This document shows positions 18,150 to 26,123 of a stretch of DNA of 64,000 nucleotides, one piece after another (position 1 is the stretch's first letter; the number at the start of each line of letters is the position of its first letter). Position numbers and translations under genes: made by a program. This DNA is from Pseudomonas putida. GTDB taxonomy: Bacteria > Pseudomonadota > Gammaproteobacteria > Pseudomonadales > Pseudomonadaceae. Location of the stretch: the NCBI GenBank assembly GCA_041879295.1, contig CP047152.1, positions 4,407,501 to 4,471,500 of the forward strand, written 5' to 3'. The notes below the pieces were generated by a model. The model was not told where the DNA came from. It saw only the letters and a list, made by a program, of their open reading frames with translations, and made no database searches.

Positions 18150-18749
18150 ATGATTCATCACGTTGTGGGGCTGTTTACCCATCCCGATCAGGAATGGCGG
18201 GAGATTCGTGGCGAAGAAGAAACCATCAGCCACATGTACCTTACGCACACCCTGATCCTCGCGGCGATTCCTGCCGTTTCGGCGTTTATCGGCACTACCC
18301 AGGTTGGCTGGGTGATCGGTGACCGACCAGCAGTGATGCTGACCATGGAAAGCGCTATCTGGATGAGCATCATGTCATACCTGGCCATGCTGGCCGGGGT
18401 GGCAGTAATGGGCGCGTTCATCCACTGGATGGCCCGAACCTACGATGCCAACCCGTCCATGGCGCAATGCATCGCCTTTGCCACCTACACCGCCACACCC
18501 TTGTTCATCGGCGGCCTGGCGGCGCTTTACCCGCATCTCTGGCTGGGCATGCTGATCGGCACTGCCGCTATCTGCTACACGGTATACCTGCTGTATGTCG
18601 GCTTGCCAACGTTCATGAACATACCGTCAGATGAAGGCTTCCTGTTCTCCAGCTCGGTGCTGGCAGTAGGCTTGGTGGTACTGGTGGCTATCATGGCCGC
18701 TACCGTCATTATCTGGGGACTGGGCGTGGGGCCCGTCTACACCAACTAA
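18150..18749 (+). CDS. Yip1-family integral membrane protein
   Basis: A 199-residue protein beginning MIHHVVGLFTHPDQEW, the usual start of bacterial Yip1/DUF1282 (YohC-like) proteins. After the short cytoplasmic start, five hydrophobic segments are visible: about 32-50, 70-92, 105-125, 130-152 and 172-195. It is therefore an inner-membrane protein. The function is unknown. The ATG at 18150 has GAGAGGAG 8 bases upstream; a GTG three codons earlier overlaps that site and is unlikely. It is a monocistronic gene divergent from ttcA. Confidence 0.88.
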   Translation: MIHHVVGLFTHPDQEWREIRGEEETISHMYLTHTLILAAIPAVSAFIGTTQVGWVIGDRPAVMLTMESAIWMSIMSYLAMLAGVAVMGAFIHWMARTYDANPSMAQCIAFATYTATPLFIGGLAALYPHLWLGMLIGTAAICYTVYLLYVGLPTFMNIPSDEGFLFSSSVLAVGLVVLVAIMAATVIIWGLGVGPVYTN

Positions 18750-18778
18750 AACAGACTGAAACAACACTGGGGCATCAA

Positions 18779-18806
18779 CCAGGGGCCGCCGCGAGGCGGC
18801 CTCTGG
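18779..18806 (+). terminator. Hairpin after the Yip1-family gene
   Basis: A 12-bp near-perfect stem (CCAGGGGCCGCC with GGCGGCCTCTGG, GCGA loop) lies 29 bases after the stop at 18749. There is no T-run, so termination strength is uncertain. Confidence 0.45.
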
Positions 18807-18880
18807 CTGTGCGCTGACCGGTGACTCGGCAAGCCACCTGCGCTTGCGGCATAATGCCTGGCCAGGAGAACCGCCCCGCC

Positions 18881-19375
18881 ATGCCCGAGCAGCTCAAACA
18901 ACGCGTCGAAACCTGCTACCAGCAAGCCGAAGCCTTTTTCAAACGCCGCTTCCCGCGCCCGGAAGTCAGCTTCAAACTGCGCGGGCAAAAAGCCGGTGTC
19001 GCCCACCTGCACGAGAATCTGCTGCGCTTCAACCTGCAGCTCTACCGCGAAAACCAGGAAGACTTCCTGCGCCAGACCGTGGCCCATGAAGTGGCACACC
19101 TGGTTGCCCACCAACTGTTTGGCGACCGCATCCAGGCCCACGGTGAAGAGTGGCAATTGATCATGCGCGGGGTTTATGAGCTGCCGCCCAATCGTTGCCA
19201 CAACTATGCCGTGCAACGGCGCGCAGTGACCCGCTATATCTACCGCTGCCCATGCCCGAAAAGCGATTTCCCGTTTACCGCGCAGCGGCACAGGCTGGTG
19301 CGCCAGGGGCGGCGATACCTGTGCAAGCGGTGTCGGGAAATCCTGGTGTACAGCGGTGAGACGCGGGTCCAATAG
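18881..19375 (+). CDS. sprT: SprT-family zinc metalloprotease-like protein
   Basis: A 164-residue SprT protein. The zinc-metalloprotease motif HEVAHLVAH is at about 70-78 and the third ligand is probably His in AHGEEW near 89. A C-terminal zinc ribbon follows, with Cys in YRCPC and LCKRC. Bacterial SprT is related to eukaryotic Spartan, a DNA-protein crosslink protease; the bacterial role is not well defined. I chose ATG 18881 with AGGAG 12 bases upstream. It is followed by a REP pair. Confidence 0.92.
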   Translation: MPEQLKQRVETCYQQAEAFFKRRFPRPEVSFKLRGQKAGVAHLHENLLRFNLQLYRENQEDFLRQTVAHEVAHLVAHQLFGDRIQAHGEEWQLIMRGVYELPPNRCHNYAVQRRAVTRYIYRCPCPKSDFPFTAQRHRLVRQGRRYLCKRCREILVYSGETRVQ

Positions 19376-19391
19376 ACCGGGTTTGCCAGCA

Positions 19392-19490
19392 CCGGCCCCT
19401 TCGCGGGCAAGCCCGCTCCTACAGCGTTCGTACAATTCCCGAGACGTGCGCTGCACCTGTTAGGAGCGGGTTTACCCGCGAAAGGGTCGG
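19392..19490. repeat. Inverted REP pair between sprT and fpr
   Basis: Two REP units (CCTTCGCGGGCAAGCCCGCTCC and GGAGCGGGTTTACCCGCGAAAGG) face each other, separated by about 40 bases, between the convergent sprT and fpr genes. Confidence 0.92.
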
Positions 19491-19516
19491 AACAGGCAAT
19501 GCACAAATCCCAGGCA

Positions 19517-19543
19517 TAAGAAAGGCGACCCGAGAGTCGCCTT
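19517..19543 (-). terminator. Intrinsic terminator of fpr
   Basis: On the minus strand an 8-bp stem (AAGGCGAC / GTCGCCTT, 6-base loop) is followed by TCTT, starting 19 bases after the fpr stop codon. Confidence 0.8.
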
Positions 19544-19561
19544 CCTGAACCAATCTGCGCC

Positions 19562-20341
19562 TTACTTCTCGACGAAGGCACGCTCGATCAGGTAGTCACC
19601 CGGCTCGCGCATGCGCGGGGAGATCTTCAGGCCGAAGCTGTCCAGTACTTCGCTGGTCTCGTCGAGCATGCTCGGGCTGCCACAGATCATCGCGCGGTCG
19701 TCTTGCGGGTTGATCGGCGGCAGGCCAATGTCGCTGAACAGCTTGCCGCTGCGCATCAGGTCGGTCAGACGGCCCTGGTTCTCGAACGGCTCACGGGTCA
19801 CGGTCGGGTAGTAGATCAGCTTGTCGCGAACCGACTCACCGAAGAACTCGTTCTGCGGCAGGTGCTCGGTGATGAACTCGCGGTAGGCCACTTCGTTCAC
19901 GTAGCGCACGCCGTGCACCAGGATCACTTTTTCAAAGCGCTCGTAGGTTTCCGGGTCCTGGATGACGCTCATGAACGGCGCCAGGCCAGTGCCGGTGCTC
20001 AGCAGGTACAGGTGCTTGCCAGGATTCAGGTCGTCGAGCACCAGGGTGCCGGTAGGCTTCTTGCTGATGATGATCTCATCGCCTTCCTTCAGGTGTTGCA
20101 GCTGCGAGGTCAGCGGGCCGTCCGGCACCTTGATGCTGAAGAATTCAAGGTGCTCTTCCCAGTTCGGCGAAGCGATGGAGTAGGCACGCATGAGCGGACG
20201 GCCGTTGTCCTGCTGCAGGCCGATCATCACGAACTGACCGTTCTCGAAGCGCAGGCCCGGGTCGCGGGTGCACTTGAAGCTGAACAGGGTGTCGTTCCAG
20301 TGGTGCACACTGAGGACACGTTCGTGGTTCATGTTGCTCAT
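19562..20341 (-). CDS. fpr: Ferredoxin--NADP+ reductase Fpr
   Basis: Fpr moves electrons between NADPH and ferredoxin or flavodoxin and helps in superoxide defence. The 259 residues show the FAD-binding motif RAYSIASP (near 51-58), the NADP-binding GTGLAPF region near 112-118 and the C-terminal EK tail typical of subclass I bacterial reductases. ATG 20341 gives MSNMNHERVLSVHHW; the longer frame has no support. It is transcribed divergently from finR, the LysR regulator that activates fpr under oxidative stress in P. putida (recalled knowledge). A terminator follows. Confidence 0.96.
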   Translation of the reverse strand: MSNMNHERVLSVHHWNDTLFSFKCTRDPGLRFENGQFVMIGLQQDNGRPLMRAYSIASPNWEEHLEFFSIKVPDGPLTSQLQHLKEGDEIIISKKPTGTLVLDDLNPGKHLYLLSTGTGLAPFMSVIQDPETYERFEKVILVHGVRYVNEVAYREFITEHLPQNEFFGESVRDKLIYYPTVTREPFENQGRLTDLMRSGKLFSDIGLPPINPQDDRAMICGSPSMLDETSEVLDSFGLKISPRMREPGDYLIERAFVEK

Positions 20342-20458
20342 CGATGGGGCTCCTGAAGAAAAACGCGCGCGCAAAGCGCACAGTTGCGCAATAGTTTAGG
20401 GGCAGCGACAATATCTGTTAACTGGATTATCAAGATATGTGTTATCGGTTATATCGAT
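20342..20458. promoter_or_regulatory. fpr-finR divergent control region
   Basis: These 117 bases between the divergent fpr and finR starts are AT-rich near finR and contain several inverted repeats, among them GTTATCGGTTATATCGATAT. The perfect palindrome ATATCGATAT (20451-20460) overlaps the finR start codon. LysR proteins bind T-N11-A sites in such regions, so FinR binding here is expected, but the exact site is inference. Confidence 0.5.
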
Positions 20459-21385
20459 ATGCGATTCACACTCCGTCAAATGCAAGTCTTCGTCGCCGTC
20501 GCCCAGCACCAAAGCGTCTCTCGGGCCGCCAGCCTGCTGGCGCTGTCGCAGTCGGCTGCCAGCACCTCTATCACCGAACTTGAGCGCCAATCGAGCTGCC
20601 AGCTGTTCGACCGTGCCGGCAAACGCCTGGCCCTCAATGCCCTTGGCCATCAGCTGCTGCCACAAGCAGTAGCCCTGCTTGACCAGGCCAAGGAAATCGA
20701 AGACTTGCTCAACGGCAAATCCGGTTTCGGCTCGCTGGCGGTCGGCGCCACGCTGACCATCGGCAACTACCTGGCCACCCTGCTGATCGGCAACTACATG
20801 CAGACGCACCCGGAAAGCCAGGTAAAACTGCATGTTCAAAATACTGCGCATATCGTGCAACAGGTCGCGCACTACGAAATTGATCTGGGTCTAATCGAAG
20901 GCGACTGCAATCACCCCGACCTGGAGGTTCAGCCGTGGGTCGAGGACGAACTGGTGGTGTTCTGTGCACCACAGCACCCACTGGCGAAACTGGGCCGCGC
21001 CGATATCGAAAGCCTTTCGCAAGAGGCGTGGATCCTGCGCGAACAAGGCTCAGGCACGCGCCTGACCTTCGACCAGGCCATGCGCCATCACCGCGCCAAC
21101 CTTAATATTCGCCTGGAGCTGGAACACACCGAAGCGATCAAGCGCGCGGTGGAGTCGGGCCTGGGCATCGGTTGCATTTCACGCCTGGCCCTGCGTGACG
21201 CCTTCCGCCGTGGCAGTCTGGTTCCTGTGGAAACCCCGGAACTGGACCTGCTGCGCCAGTTCTACTTCATCTGGCACAAACAGAAGTACCAGACCTCGGC
21301 CATGCGTGAGTTTCTCGAGCTATGCCGCAACTTCACTGCGGGCTTTACCCGCAGCGACGAAATCGTGCTGCCACCGATCGCTTAA
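20459..21385 (+). CDS. finR: LysR-type regulator FinR
   Basis: A 308-residue LysR-type transcription factor. The N-terminal winged helix-turn-helix (about 1-60) reads MRFTLRQMQVFVAVAQ, then SRAASLLALSQSAASTSI. The C-terminal periplasmic-binding-like effector domain (about 90-290) includes AVGATLTIGNYLA. FinR activates the adjacent fpr gene in response to superoxide-generating agents and also affects sulfur metabolism in P. putida (recalled). Its divergent position beside fpr supports the name. The ATG was chosen for the canonical LysR N-terminus. Its stop overlaps the convergent dgkA stop through a shared TTAA. Confidence 0.92.
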   Translation: MRFTLRQMQVFVAVAQHQSVSRAASLLALSQSAASTSITELERQSSCQLFDRAGKRLALNALGHQLLPQAVALLDQAKEIEDLLNGKSGFGSLAVGATLTIGNYLATLLIGNYMQTHPESQVKLHVQNTAHIVQQVAHYEIDLGLIEGDCNHPDLEVQPWVEDELVVFCAPQHPLAKLGRADIESLSQEAWILREQGSGTRLTFDQAMRHHRANLNIRLELEHTEAIKRAVESGLGIGCISRLALRDAFRRGSLVPVETPELDLLRQFYFIWHKQKYQTSAMREFLELCRNFTAGFTRSDEIVLPPIA

Positions 21386-21747
21386 AGCAGGATCACACCC
21401 CACACCAGCGCCACCATGGTCAGGGCCACCAGCTGTGCGGCGCTGCCCATGTCCTTGGCATTTTTCGACAGGGGGTGGCGCTCCAGCGAAATGCGATCGA
21501 TGGCCGCCTCCACCGCCGAGTTGAACAGCTCGACGATCAGCCCCAGCAGGCAAACGGCGATCATGATTGCCCGCTCGGCGCGGCTGACCGGCAGCCAGAA
21601 GGCGATCGGGATCAGCAGCACGTTGAGCAGCACCAGCTGGCGGAATGCGGCCTCGCCCTTGAAGGCTGCACGCAGGCCGTCCAGCGAGTAGCCAGCGGCG
21701 TTGAAGATGCGTTTGAGGCCGGTCTGGCCCTTGAATGGCGATGTCAT
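21382..21747 (-). CDS. dgkA: Diacylglycerol kinase DgkA
   Basis: A small inner-membrane enzyme of 121 residues that phosphorylates diacylglycerol released by membrane-derived glucan or LPS modification. It has three membrane helices (about 31-48, 53-72, 98-118) and the catalytic signature ELFNSAVEAAIDR with the essential glutamate near residue 75. ATG 21747 gives MTSPFKGQTGLKRI, the usual start. The gene lies 73 bases after erdR on the same strand and ends tail-to-tail with finR, with overlapping stop codons. Confidence 0.95.
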   Translation of the reverse strand: MTSPFKGQTGLKRIFNAAGYSLDGLRAAFKGEAAFRQLVLLNVLLIPIAFWLPVSRAERAIMIAVCLLGLIVELFNSAVEAAIDRISLERHPLSKNAKDMGSAAQLVALTMVALVWGVILL

Positions 21748-21820
21748 GTGAGTCACTTCACAGCAGAAAGGCCAGCAGACTAGACCGGCTCGGGTCAAAA
21801 AAGCGTGAAGCCACGCGCAG

Positions 21821-22471
21821 TCAGTTGCTGGCAACCGATTCAAGTTGTTGCAGCAGCAACGCAGCCTGGGTCCGGGTGCGCACGCCCAATTTGCGGAAGA
21901 TCGCGGTAACGTGAGCCTTGATAGTCGCTTCCGATACGCTCAGCTCATAGGCGATCTGCTTGTTCAACAAGCCTTCGCAGACCATGGTCAGTACGCGGAA
22001 CTGCTGGGGCGTGAGGCTGGCCAAGCCTTCGCTGGCGGCCTTTGCCTCGGCCGAAACATCTACCTTTTCGAACGCCTGCGGCGGCCACCAGACCTCGCCG
22101 TCAAGCACCTTGCGCACCGCATCCTGGATCACTTCCAGGGTGCTGGACTTGGGAATGAAACCACTGGCGCCGAACTCGCGGGACTTGACCACCACGGCGG
22201 CCTCTTCCTGTGCCGAAACCATCACCACGGGGATCTGCGGGTACTGCCCGCGGAGCAGTACCAGACCGGAAAAACCGTAGGCACCCGGCATGTTCAGGTC
22301 CAGCAGCACCAGGTCCCAGTCGGCTTTTTCGCTCAGGCGGGTTTCCAGTTCGGCAATGCTTGCGACTTCGACCAGACGCACATCGGAGCCAAGCCCGAGG
22401 GTAACGGCCTGGCGCAGGGCGCCACGGAACAGTGGGTGGTCATCGGCAATCAGGATTTCGTATGTGGCCAT
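21821..22471 (-). CDS. erdR: LuxR/NarL-type response regulator ErdR
   Basis: A 216-residue response regulator. The receiver domain (about 4-120) carries the acidic pair in IADDHP, phospho-acceptor Asp58 in LVLLDLNMPGA and Lys in GFIPKSS. The LuxR-type helix-turn-helix (about 150-212) reads LTPQQFRVLTMV, then EATIKAHVTAIFRKL. Its position next to dgkA matches ErdR of P. aeruginosa and the P. putida regulator of alcohol and acetate (acs) metabolism (recalled). The cognate kinase is encoded elsewhere. The upstream in-frame extension is not conserved-looking. Confidence 0.88.
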   Translation of the reverse strand: MATYEILIADDHPLFRGALRQAVTLGLGSDVRLVEVASIAELETRLSEKADWDLVLLDLNMPGAYGFSGLVLLRGQYPQIPVVMVSAQEEAAVVVKSREFGASGFIPKSSTLEVIQDAVRKVLDGEVWWPPQAFEKVDVSAEAKAASEGLASLTPQQFRVLTMVCEGLLNKQIAYELSVSEATIKAHVTAIFRKLGVRTRTQAALLLQQLESVASN

Positions 22472-22649
22472 CGATCTAAGGATCCTGTTCTGTGCCAGGC
22501 ACTCGAGAGGAAGGGAAGCGCCCGGCGGGAATCGGCACCAAGGATGACGAGCACGGTGCAGGGTGATCAAGCCAATCGCCCTGCCGCCTCGCCCACCCCG
22601 GCTGCCAGCTCCGTCATTATGAACCAAAGCAGGGGTTATGCCCCTTGGA

Positions 22650-23360
22650 CTATAGGAAGGTATGCAAACGCTGGTGGATGTCGTCCTGCTCGTCAAGCGG
22701 CAACCGCCGCTTGCCGCTCAGGTAATGCAGGCTGAACACATCCAGGTAGGCATCCAGCGCCTGCGAAGCCTGGCTGTCGCCAGCAAGGTCCAGGCACATG
22801 GCCGCAACTTCCGCCGTGCAGAAATGATCATCGCGCTTGGAGCGCCGCAGGCGGTAGCGCGACATCTGCTCGGCTTGCAGGCTCAACACCGGGAAGCGGT
22901 CCAGGTACGGGCTTTTGCGGAACATCTTGCGCGCTTCGGTCCATGTGGCATCCAGCAGGATGAACAGTGGACGCTTGCCCGGCTCGCGCACCACCTCGCT
23001 GACCACCCGTTCCTGGGCAACGAACTCGCCCGGAAATACGATATAGGGCTGCCAGCGCGGGTCATCGAGCAAGGCCAGCAGACGCTCGTCAACCGCAGTG
23101 CGCAACCAGCCGAAGGCCCAGGTGTCTTCGATCAGGTCGGCAATCAACCAGCCAGTGTTGGTGGGTTTCAGCGGCTCGGTGTCGTGCATCAGCAGGCACA
23201 CACCTGCGTCAGCCTGCACCCGAGGCTTCCAGGCACACAGGCAATGGGTAGCGATGACCCGGCACTCCGGGCAACGCTCGGCACGCGAGCCACGGGCGAT
23301 GAAAGGCTTGTTGCTGCGGGCCAGGCGTTCGGCACGCAGACGCGCTACCGCATGGCTCAT
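22650..23360 (-). CDS. DTW-domain tRNA aminocarboxypropyltransferase family protein
   Basis: A 236-residue DTW-domain protein. Family members (TapT/TuaA in E. coli, DTWD1/2 in human) transfer the 3-amino-3-carboxypropyl group from SAM to uridine in tRNA, forming acp3U. The signature D-A-T-W (LLDATWTEARKM) is near residue 146. An N-terminal cysteine cluster (CPECRVIATHCLC, from about 30) should bind zinc. ATG 23360 gives MSHAVARLRAERL. It is monocistronic, or the gene upstream of erdR on the same strand with a 178-base gap. The exact tRNA target is unknown. Confidence 0.87.
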   Translation of the reverse strand: MSHAVARLRAERLARSNKPFIARGSRAERCPECRVIATHCLCAWKPRVQADAGVCLLMHDTEPLKPTNTGWLIADLIEDTWAFGWLRTAVDERLLALLDDPRWQPYIVFPGEFVAQERVVSEVVREPGKRPLFILLDATWTEARKMFRKSPYLDRFPVLSLQAEQMSRYRLRRSKRDDHFCTAEVAAMCLDLAGDSQASQALDAYLDVFSLHYLSGKRRLPLDEQDDIHQRLHTFL

Positions 23361-23473
23361 GCCGGCAGGCCTCTGGACTGATTGGAAATGGGCACAAGGA
23401 TGACTCGGAGAAAACAAGGCAGCCAGTTTACCAGAACGGGTGGCAATTGCTGTGCAGCCGGCACAGCGCTCCT

Positions 23474-23479
23474 TATAAT
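23474..23479 (+). promoter_or_regulatory. -10 element of the small secreted protein gene
   Basis: A perfect TATAAT lies about 98 bases upstream of the start at 23577 in an otherwise gene-free gap between divergent genes. The -35 is weak (TGTGCA at 17 bases). Confidence 0.5.
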
Positions 23480-23576
23480 CGGTTTTTTGCCGTGCCGGAC
23501 CTCGCCGCACGCAATTCCACGGAACGCCGTTGACCCGCGCATGTCAAAGCGCCAGTCATCGAACCAGGAGAGACTC

Positions 23577-23996
23577 ATGCTGCGCCTTATCGCCCCCGCC
23601 CTGAGCCTGCTGCTCGCACTGCCTCTGGCAGCCCAGGCGGCATCCAAGCAGGATTACGACCTGAACACCCTGCTGCAAAAGGTCGCCAAAGAGAGCAGCG
23701 TCGGCACCCCGCGTGCGATCAACGAGGACATCCTCGATCAGGGTTACACCGTTGAAGGCAAGGCGCTGGTCAACCATCTGAGCGTACGCCAGAGCCACGC
23801 AGAGCGCATGCAGGCCAACCCTGAGCAGGTGCGTAGCCAGCTCGGCGACAGCGTGTGCCGCAACAACGGCTTCCGCAACCTGATGTCCAAGGGCGCGGTC
23901 ATGGTCTACCGCTTCACAGTCTACAAAACCAACCAGCCAGTCATGGACCAAGCCTTCGACAACGCCAGCTGCCTGGCCGGCAACAAGAAGAAGTAA
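23577..23996 (+). CDS. Small secreted protein, PA3611-like
   Basis: The 139-residue precursor has a clear Sec signal peptide (MLRLIAPALSLLLALPLAAQAAS, cleavage after about residue 22). The mature part of about 117 residues has two cysteines (SVCRNN and ASCLAG) that could form one disulfide. An AGGAG site is 6 bases before the ATG. By size, pattern and neighbourhood it resembles P. aeruginosa PA3611, annotated as a quorum-sensing-regulated virulence-factor family protein. I recall that from memory, and the function is not established. It is likely periplasmic or exported. Confidence 0.82.
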   Translation: MLRLIAPALSLLLALPLAAQAASKQDYDLNTLLQKVAKESSVGTPRAINEDILDQGYTVEGKALVNHLSVRQSHAERMQANPEQVRSQLGDSVCRNNGFRNLMSKGAVMVYRFTVYKTNQPVMDQAFDNASCLAGNKKK

Positions 23997-24010
23997 GCAC
24001 AGCGTTAACG

Positions 24011-24220
24011 CTACACCTTCTCGTCCTCATGAGCGCGCCAGCCACCTTCAGCGGCATCGGCGCGCATCTCCGCCAACAGCGCCTGCAAGTATCGCGACCG
24101 GCACTCCAGCCCCGACAGCCTGCGACGGCACTCGGCCTCAAGGCTCAGGTGATGCACCTGGGCGGCGTTCTCCAGCTGCTGGTAGAGCTGCCGGTCCACT
24201 TCGATGACCAAGCGATGCAT
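24011..24220 (-). CDS. Small ribbon-helix-helix-like protein
   Basis: A 69-residue protein with a strong GGAGGTGG ribosome site before ATG 24220. The N-terminal 45 residues (MHRLVIEVDRQLYQQLENA, then LSLEAECRRRL) match the beta strand plus two helices of Arc/FitA-type ribbon-helix-helix DNA-binding proteins. The C-terminus is a charged helix. Such proteins are often antitoxins, but no toxin gene lies beside it; the neighbours are the secreted protein (convergent) and the LOG gene (divergent). Target and role are unknown. Confidence 0.72.
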   Translation of the reverse strand: MHRLVIEVDRQLYQQLENAAQVHHLSLEAECRRRLSGLECRSRYLQALLAEMRADAAEGGWRAHEDEKV

Positions 24221-24380
24221 ACCGCCACCTCCTGCATCGACACATTTCGCTCTACCAGTTAACCAAACCCGTGCTGCCGATGGCCGCAGGCCGACAGGCG
24301 GCTGCGCCGATCACGTCGGCACGATCGGGCGCAAGGGTCTAGATTGAGGTCAGAGGTATTGGTGCAGAAGGAGACGTCGC

Positions 24381-25499
24381 ATGCCTTACCATTCGAATGA
24401 ACTGCTGTTCAGCCACTTCCGCGAGAACAATATCGACCTGAGCAATATCGAAGCACAACTGCAACTGGTTGCCCCCAACAGCCCTAACCTGCCGCTCTAC
24501 CGCGACATGATGCTGACCATCCTGCGCATGGCCCATGACGACAGCGACCGCTGGAGCGCCAAGATCACCCTGCAGGCCTTGCGCGAACTGGACCAGTCGT
24601 TTCGCACCCTGCAGCGCTACAAAGGCCGACGCAAGGTGACCGTGTTCGGCTCGGCACGCACCCCACCGGAGCATCCGATGTACGCCCTGGCCCGCGAACT
24701 GGGCGCCACTCTGGCGCGCTCCGACCTGATGGTCATCACCGGCGCCGGCGGCGGCATCATGGCTGCCGCCCACGAAGGGGCCGGCAGCGAGCACAGCCTG
24801 GGCTTCAACATCACTTTACCCTTCGAGCAACATGCCAACCAGACGGTGAACGGGACCGACAAACTTCTGCCGTTCCACTTTTTCTTCATCCGCAAGCTGT
24901 TCTTCGTCAAGGAGGCCGATGGCCTGGTGTTGTGCCCTGGCGGCTTTGGCACGCTGGATGAAGCGCTGGAGGTACTGACCCTGATACAGACCGGCAAAAG
25001 CCCACTTGTGCCAGTGGTGCTACTGGATTCGCCGGGCGACAGCTTCTGGCACGACTGCCTGGACTTCATCAGCCGCCAACTCGAAGAGAACCGCTACATC
25101 CTGCCCAGCGACCTGAAGCTGGTGCGGCTGGTACACAGTGCCGACGAGGCCGTGGAGGAAATCAACCAGTTCTACAGCAACTACCACTCCAGCCGCTGGT
25201 TGAAGAGCCAGTTCGTGATCCGCATGCATCACCCGCTCAGCGAAGCGGCGCTGTATGACATTCAGGAAGGTTTTGCCGACTTGCGCCTGAGTGGCAAATA
25301 TCACCAGCAAGCGGATAGCAGCGCCGAACACGAAGTAGGCGATTACAGCCACCTGACACGCCTGTCATTCGCCTTCACTGGCCGGGACCAGGGGCGCTTG
25401 CGTGAGCTGGTGGATTTCATCAATCTGCCGGAGAACTGGGCAAAGCCAGAGCCCATGCATACCACGCAGAGGGCCAGGCAGGCGCTGAAAGTGAGTTGA
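24381..25499 (+). CDS. LOG-family nucleotide 5'-monophosphate nucleosidase
   Basis: A 372-residue LOG-family protein. The Rossmann start VTVFGSARTPPEHP is near 88-101, and the conserved active-site motif PGGFGTLDE is near 185-193. Family members split nucleoside monophosphates into base and ribose 5-phosphate; E. coli PpnN is activated by ppGpp and LOG enzymes of plants make cytokinins. Extra N-terminal (about 85 residues) and C-terminal (about 120 residues) regions make it longer than a minimal LOG. A GAAGGAG site is 8 bases before the ATG. It is monocistronic, followed by a 132-base gap. Confidence 0.88.
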   Translation: MPYHSNELLFSHFRENNIDLSNIEAQLQLVAPNSPNLPLYRDMMLTILRMAHDDSDRWSAKITLQALRELDQSFRTLQRYKGRRKVTVFGSARTPPEHPMYALARELGATLARSDLMVITGAGGGIMAAAHEGAGSEHSLGFNITLPFEQHANQTVNGTDKLLPFHFFFIRKLFFVKEADGLVLCPGGFGTLDEALEVLTLIQTGKSPLVPVVLLDSPGDSFWHDCLDFISRQLEENRYILPSDLKLVRLVHSADEAVEEINQFYSNYHSSRWLKSQFVIRMHHPLSEAALYDIQEGFADLRLSGKYHQQADSSAEHEVGDYSHLTRLSFAFTGRDQGRLRELVDFINLPENWAKPEPMHTTQRARQALKVS

Positions 25500-25631
25500 T
25501 GCTTTTTTGTAACAGTTCGCGTGTTACCTGCTGGGGCAACCTTGTGCTGCGCCTACACCTGATCGGTGGCCGGGCGCGGACCGCCCAAACCGATTATTCG
25601 CGACGTGCACGTCTCACTGTAGTTTCAAGCG

Positions 25632-26102
25632 TCAATAATCGTCGAGATCACGCCCGCTGAGCAGACGGCCGATCATGTCCATGGAGAACCCACGGTAAGC
25701 CAGGAACCGGGTCTGCTGGGCACGGCTGCGCGGATCTTGCGGGCGCTGCCCGGCAAACTTGCGCTGCCACACGTCTCGCATACGCTCGACCCAATTCACC
25801 TCGCTTTCACGCAGGGCCTGGTCGATGTCTGCACGCGCCAAACCACGCTGGCATAGCTCTTCGCGAATACGCGCAGGGCCATAGCCAGAACCGGAACGAT
25901 AACGGATGAAACTCTCAAGGTAGCGGGCTTCACTAAGCAGCCCTTCTTCGGCGAGCCGATCGAGTTCAGGCTCGATCAACTCGTCCGAAGCGCCGCGCTG
26001 ACGCAGCTTGCGCGTCAGTTCGACTCGACCGTGCTCACGTCGTGCGAGCAGGTCCATGGCTGTCCGCCGGATGGCGACGGGGGTGTCGAGTACGGCAGAC
26101 AT
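25632..26102 (-). CDS. recX: Regulatory protein RecX
   Basis: RecX binds RecA filaments and limits recombinase activity. The 156-residue all-helical protein has three tandem three-helix repeats with the family phrases [16 protein letters not shown] (near 19-34), [14 protein letters not shown] (near 62-75) and [13 protein letters not shown] (near 132-144). It lies 21 bases downstream of recA on the same strand and should be expressed by read-through from the SOS-controlled recA promoter. The length is usual. Confidence 0.96.
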   Translation of the reverse strand: MSAVLDTPVAIRRTAMDLLARREHGRVELTRKLRQRGASDELIEPELDRLAEEGLLSEARYLESFIRYRSGSGYGPARIREELCQRGLARADIDQALRESEVNWVERMRDVWQRKFAGQRPQDPRSRAQQTRFLAYRGFSMDMIGRLLSGRDLDDY

Positions 26103-26123
26103 ATTCGGCTATTTACTGCGCAA

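Noticed and set aside
25510..25528. Hairpin GTAACA..TGTTAC as a terminator after the LOG gene
   Set aside because: The T-run lies before the hairpin on the plus strand and the minus-strand side is followed by A residues, so it does not fit an intrinsic terminator on either strand.
25605..25616. Palindrome GACGTGCACGTC between the LOG gene and recX
   Set aside because: A 12-base perfect palindrome in GC-rich DNA with no matching copies or promoter context; not enough to call an operator.
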